Assembly: GCF_014646995.1 (NCBI RefSeq)
Contig: NZ_BMOI01000005.1
Span: forward strand, 62,001-126,000
DNA: 64,000 nucleotides
From: Curtobacterium luteum
GTDB taxonomy: Bacteria > Actinomycetota > Actinomycetes > Actinomycetales > Microbacteriaceae
Reading direction: 5' to 3'
Positions within the stretch are counted from its first letter, which is position 1; each line of letters starts with the position of its first letter. The notes beneath the pieces were generated by a model that saw nothing but the letters and a program-made list of their open reading frames with translations, made no database searches and was not told the DNA's origin. Position numbers and translations under genes: made by a program. Shown here one piece after another: positions 60,655 to 64,000 of the stretch.

Positions 60655-61551
60655 GTGTACCGCGCGATCGCGCAGAACAAGCGCAACACCGTCCTGATCG
60701 TCCTGGTCTTCCTGCTGCTCGTCGGCGCCCTCGGGTTCCTCGGCGGGTACCTCGCGGGCAACGTCTCCATCGGCGTCATCGTGCTCGTCGTCGCGATCGG
60801 GTACGCGGTGCTGCAGTACTTCACCGCCGCTCGCCAGGCCACGGCCATCGCGGGCGGCGTCGAGATCGACCGGACGACCGAACCCCGGCTGTGGCGGACG
60901 GTCGAGAACCTCGCGATCGCGACGGGCATGCCCATGCCCCGGGTGTACGTGGTCGACGATCCGTCCCCGAACGCCTTCGCGACCGGGCGCGACCCCGAGC
61001 ACGCCGTCGTCGCCGCGACCACGGGACTGCTCGGGATCATGGACGACCAGGAACTCGAGGGCGTCATGGCGCACGAGCTCGGGCACGTCCGGAACTACGA
61101 CATCCGCGTCTCGACGATGGTCTTCGGGCTCGTCGTCGCGGTCGGGCTCATCGCCGACGTCCTGCTCCGCATCTCGATCTTCAGCGGGCTGAGCGGGCGG
61201 AGCCGGAACGACAACAACGGCGGCGGCAACCCGATCCTCCTCGTCGCCGGTCTCGTGGCCGTCATCGTCGCCCCGATCGCCGCCGTGGCCGTGCAGGCAG
61301 CGGTGTCGCGGCAGCGGGAGTACCTCGCGGACGCGACCGGTGCGATGACGACGAGGCACCCCGAAGGGCTTGCACGCGCCCTCGAGAAGCTCAGCGCGTA
61401 CGGCCGTCCGATGCGGACGCAGAACTCGTCGATGGCGCACCTGTGGATCGCGGACCCGATGCGGCCGGGCGTGATGGACCGGCTGTTCTCGACGCACCCG
61501 CCGCTGCCCGACCGCATCGCGCGGTTGCGGGGGAGCCTCGACCGGTTCTGA
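60655..61551 (+). CDS. htpX: M48 family zinc metalloprotease HtpX
   Basis: 298 residues from GTG 60655. Two N-terminal membrane helices (VLIVLVFLLLVGALGFLGGY, IGVIVLVVAIGYAVLQYF) are present. The zinc site is VMAHELGHVRNYDIR (HExxH), with the third ligand in SRQREYLADATGAM. Two more helices lie around residues 155 and 200. FSTHPPLPDRIARLRG ends the protein. It degrades misfolded membrane proteins on the cytoplasmic side and forms an operon with lemA. Confidence 0.95.
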   Translation: MYRAIAQNKRNTVLIVLVFLLLVGALGFLGGYLAGNVSIGVIVLVVAIGYAVLQYFTAARQATAIAGGVEIDRTTEPRLWRTVENLAIATGMPMPRVYVVDDPSPNAFATGRDPEHAVVAATTGLLGIMDDQELEGVMAHELGHVRNYDIRVSTMVFGLVVAVGLIADVLLRISIFSGLSGRSRNDNNGGGNPILLVAGLVAVIVAPIAAVAVQAAVSRQREYLADATGAMTTRHPEGLARALEKLSAYGRPMRTQNSSMAHLWIADPMRPGVMDRLFSTHPPLPDRIARLRGSLDRF

Positions 61552-61580
61552 CCGGACGAGCGGCGCTCCCCTCCGCTCCG

Positions 61581-61625
61581 TGGCGCGGCGTGGCGCGGCG
61601 CGGCGTGGCGTGGCGTGGCGCGGCG
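61581..61625. repeat. YGGCG pentanucleotide repeat
   Basis: Nine units of TGGCG or CGGCG follow htpX by 29 bases. This together with the next hairpin fills the 190-base gap to the convergent gene; no gene is seen in it. Confidence 0.75.
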
Positions 61626-61699
61626 CGCAGCGCACCGCGCTCAGGGCGCGGTCATCGGCGTGCAGCACGGCGCACCGCGCCCAGGGTGTGGCGGCGCCG

Positions 61700-61737
61700 C
61701 CGGGAGGCCCGTGACGGCGCCGCCACGGGCCTCCCGG
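61700..61737. terminator. REP-like palindrome between htpX and the YcaQ-type gene
   Basis: CCGGGAGGCCCGTG (61700-61713) and CACGGGCCTCCCGG (61724-61737) form a perfect 14-base-pair stem with a 10-base loop, five bases from the stop of the convergent gene. It probably works as a bidirectional terminator. Confidence 0.8.
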
Positions 61738-61741
61738 CCGG

Positions 61742-62926
61742 TCAGACGGTGACTTCCAGGTCCGGGAGCGGCTCGGCCACGTCCGTGTCGTCCGCCGACT
61801 CGTGCGGGACCAGCGCGACGCCGAGGGCCCCGGCCAGCGCGCGCGCAGCGGTCCCGCGATCGGTGACCTCCACCCCGCCGAGCCCCTGCCACGCCGCTGT
61901 GCGCCGCAGCACCTCGGCCAGCCGCTCGGCGTCGAGGTGCTCCCCGGGCTCCTCCCACGCCGTGCGGACGCGGAGCACTCCGCGCTGCCGGTCGCTCTTG
62001 AGGTCGATCCGTCCGGTCAGGCGGTCGTCCTGCAGCACGGGCAGCACGTAGTACCCGAACACCCGTTTCGGCGCCGGCGTGTAGATCTCGATGCGGTAGT
62101 GGAAGCCGTACATCCGTTCGGCCCGCCGGCGGAACCAGACGACCGGGTCGAACGGGCTGAGCACCGCGTCCGCCGACGTGCTCCGGGGAACCCTGGCGTC
62201 CGCGTGCAGCCACGCACGGTCCGTCCACCCGTCGACCCGCACCGGGACGACCTCACCCGCCTCGGTGAGCTCGGCGAGGGCTCGCCCCGTGTCGTCCGCC
62301 CGGAGCCGGTAGTAGTCCGCGATGTCCGCGCGCGTGCCGACCCCGAGCGCCCGGGTCGCTCGCCGGACGAGTTCCCGGACGGCGTCGGTGCGGTCCGGTG
62401 CGTCGTCGAGGAAGCGGTCCGGCAGCACCTGCTCCGGCAACGCGTAGACCCGCTCGAAGCCGGACCGGCCGGCACTGACGACCTCGCCCCAGCGGAACAT
62501 CTGCTCGAGGCCGATCTTGACGTCGCTCCACCCCCACCACGGCCCGCGGCGCACGTTCGACTCGTGCTCGACCGCGCTCGCGGGGGAGGGGCCCTCGGCA
62601 CGCAGCAGCGCCCGGAGCTCGTGACGGACCCGCTCCGTGCGGGCGACCTGCTCGACGCGGTTCGGTCGGGCGTCACGCTCGCGGAACGCGTCCATGCGCC
62701 ACCGGAACAGCGGGAGGTCGTCGCGTGGGATGAAGGCGGCTTCGTGCGCCCAGTACTCCAGGTACGGGCCGCGTCTGGCTGTGGTGAGCCGGTCGAGCGT
62801 GGCCCGGTCGTAGGCGCCGAGCCGGGCGAAGAGCGGGAGGTAGTGGCTGCGCTCGAAGACGTTCACGCTGTCGATCTGCAGCAGGCCGAGCCGGGCGAAC
62901 CCGCTGTTCAGCGCCCGCGTCGACAC
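61742..62926 (-). CDS. Winged-helix DNA glycosylase, YcaQ/AlkX type
   Basis: 394 residues from GTG 62926. Near the N-terminus LGLLQIDSVNVFERSHYLPL holds the QID (Q-x-D) catalytic motif of the YcaQ/AlkX family, which removes alkylated bases or unhooks interstrand crosslinks. EYWAHEAAFIPRDDLPLFRW and SPFDPVVWFRRRAERMYGFH are further family marks. The reading frame continues 27 codons further upstream to 63007 with conserved-looking LSAAEARRVALAAQGFG but no ATG, GTG or TTG there, so the real start may be a GTC or ACG, or the N-terminus has been lost. Confidence 0.85.
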   Translation of the reverse strand: MSTRALNSGFARLGLLQIDSVNVFERSHYLPLFARLGAYDRATLDRLTTARRGPYLEYWAHEAAFIPRDDLPLFRWRMDAFRERDARPNRVEQVARTERVRHELRALLRAEGPSPASAVEHESNVRRGPWWGWSDVKIGLEQMFRWGEVVSAGRSGFERVYALPEQVLPDRFLDDAPDRTDAVRELVRRATRALGVGTRADIADYYRLRADDTGRALAELTEAGEVVPVRVDGWTDRAWLHADARVPRSTSADAVLSPFDPVVWFRRRAERMYGFHYRIEIYTPAPKRVFGYYVLPVLQDDRLTGRIDLKSDRQRGVLRVRTAWEEPGEHLDAERLAEVLRRTAAWQGLGGVEVTDRGTAARALAGALGVALVPHESADDTDVAEPLPDLEVTV

Positions 62927-63091
62927 CGCCGGCGCCGGCGCCGAGCCGAAGCCCTGCGCGGCGAGCGCGACCCGTCGAGCCTCGGCGGCGGAGAGCGTGG
63001 TCCTGACCGTGCCCCGACGCTACCGATCCCCTCCGACACGCCCTCCCGGGGCCCGTATGCCTGATCCGGAACCTGTCAGGTTGCACATCGC

Positions 63092-63097
63092 TACAGT
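63092..63097 (+). promoter_or_regulatory. -10 hexamer of the AI-2E family gene, leaderless
   Basis: TACAGT is seven bases before ATG 63105 with no convincing ribosome site. Confidence 0.5.
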
Positions 63098-63104
63098 GGC
63101 GGGC

Positions 63105-64000
63105 ATGGCCTGGGGCAGCAAGAAGACTCATCCCGATCCCGTCGTCGAGGACTCGGTGCCCACAGGCATGCGGATCGCGGGGGCGTGGTCGTGGCGCGTG
63201 CTCGTCGTGCTCGGCGTGGTGGCGGTGTTCATCTACCTCGTCATGCTGTTCAGCGAGGTGCTCATCCCGTTCCTCATCGGCATCGTGGTGGCGTCGCTGC
63301 TCGTGCCGCTGTCGAACTGGTTGCAGCGGCACCACGTGCCGAAGTGGATCGCGGTGCTCGTCAGCCTCGTCGGTGGGCTCGCCGCCGTGGGCGGGCTGAT
63401 CTGGCTCGTCGTCGACCAGATCGCGGCCGCGCGGCCCTCGCTGCGCGACCGGGCGCTGCAGCAGTACGACTCCGTGCAGCAACTGCTCCAGAACTCCGGG
63501 CTCGACATCAGCGAGAAGGACTTCAACAACTCGCTGAACCAGGCGACGAACTGGCTCCAGGACAACTCCGGGTCGATCCTCTCCGGCGCCGCGAGCGTCG
63601 GCTCGTCGCTGACCCACGTCCTGACCGGGCTCTTCGTCGTCATCTTCACGGTGATCTTCCTGCTCATCGACGGCAAGAACGTCTGGCGCTGGGTCGTCCG
63701 GATCTTCCCGCGCAAGGCCCGCCCGGCGATCGACGGTGCCGGCGTCGCGGGGTGGACGACCCTGACGAGCTTCGTCAAGGTGCAGATCTTCGTCGCGTTC
63801 GTCGACGCGGTCGGCATCGGCATCGGCGCGGCCGCCCTGCAGCTGCCGCTCGTCGTGCCGATCGCCGTGTTCGTCTTCCTCGGCGCGTTCATCCCCGTCG
63901 TGGGTGCGATCGTGACCGGCATCCTCGCCGTCATCGTCGCGCTGCTGTTCAACGGCTGGGGTGCGGCGCTCATCATGCTCGGTGTCGTCCTCGCCGTGCA
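63105..64000 (+). CDS. AI-2E family transporter, C-terminus cut by window edge
   Basis: 298 codons are visible and no stop is reached. A short cytoplasmic head (AWGSKKTHPDPVVEDS) precedes two close membrane helices (RVLVVLGVVAVFIYLVMLFS, VLIPFLIGIVVASLLVPLSN). A third is near 80, a long soluble loop (QQYDSVQQLLQNSGLDISEK) follows, and then more helices. LGAFIPVVGAIVTGILAVIV is the signature of the AI-2E/PerM family. Substrates of most members are unproven; autoinducer-2 export is known only for a few. The end lies outside the window. Confidence 0.88.
   Translation, partial: MAWGSKKTHPDPVVEDSVPTGMRIAGAWSWRVLVVLGVVAVFIYLVMLFSEVLIPFLIGIVVASLLVPLSNWLQRHHVPKWIAVLVSLVGGLAAVGGLIWLVVDQIAAARPSLRDRALQQYDSVQQLLQNSGLDISEKDFNNSLNQATNWLQDNSGSILSGAASVGSSLTHVLTGLFVVIFTVIFLLIDGKNVWRWVVRIFPRKARPAIDGAGVAGWTTLTSFVKVQIFVAFVDAVGIGIGAAALQLPLVVPIAVFVFLGAFIPVVGAIVTGILAVIVALLFNGWGAALIMLGVVLAV

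Overview
The window is about 70% or more G+C, packed with ORFs, uses many GTG starts (and one TTG), and carries no rRNA, CRISPR array, insertion sequence or phage gene. Gene content and order point to a high-GC Gram-positive actinobacterium. The order eno-ftsB-DUF501-NDH-2, glmU-prs, rplY-pth and mfd-mazG fits Micrococcales. I infer the family Microbacteriaceae, Curtobacterium-like, from overall resemblance; this is not proven by the sequence alone.

Layout. 1-4.9 kb: small regulators and accessory genes (AraC, hydrolase/MarR pair, two tiny proteins, TetR, TSUP exporter). 4.9-14.2 kb: a sugar island. xylBA runs leftward and diverges from a rightward operon (GFO oxidoreductase, ThuA, second GFO oxidoreductase, TIM-barrel isomerase, ROK repressor, polyol dehydrogenase). 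14.5-16 kb: a frameshifted UMF1-type transporter. 16.1-19.4 kb: glmU, prs and a PrmC-like methyltransferase. 19.4-24 kb: a membrane Moco oxidoreductase, a small membrane protein, and divergent gnd/gntK. 24.1-35.9 kb: a hexuronate island. uxaC and a LacI repressor run leftward; rightward are an ABC importer without its ATPase, two TIM-barrel isomerases, a GFO oxidoreductase, a fructuronate reductase-like gene and a ManD-type mannonate dehydratase. 35.9-38.6 kb: a coiled-coil protein and a polyol-type MFS permease. 38.8-53.7 kb: mostly housekeeping (rplY, pth, mfd, nhaA, mazG, hisS, eno, ftsB, DUF501, NDH-2) plus an NHL-repeat surface protein with an LAxTG-like sorting signal. 53.7-54.1 kb: a tRNA-Leu(TAA), a duplicated copy of its 3' half, and dense repeats. 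54.1-64 kb: ThrE-like exporter, acyl-CoA ligase, Ig-like membrane protein, lemA, htpX, a YcaQ/AlkX-type glycosylase and the start of an AI-2E family transporter.

How the genes fit together. Two catabolic islands share one design: a local repressor with a palindromic operator in a divergent promoter region, a sugar kinase or isomerase on one side, and GFO/IDH/MocA oxidoreductases with xylose-isomerase-like TIM barrels on the other. The first converts xylose to xylulose-5-phosphate and carries ThuA plus two GFO enzymes, a combination reminiscent of 3-keto-sugar pathways. The second covers glucuronate to fructuronate to mannonate to 2-keto-3-deoxygluconate and adds three enzymes that this pathway does not need. 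Both are the best candidates here for undescribed chemistry.

Non-coding structure is rich. A REP-like family of GC-rich palindromes sits mainly at gene ends, once inside an operon and once as a half-site inside a gene. A second hairpin family with CGAGACTCGG and GCGACA/TGTCGC arms occurs twice. At least a dozen genes have a -10-like hexamer 5 to 9 bases upstream of the start codon, mostly without a Shine-Dalgarno sequence, which suggests common leaderless transcription.
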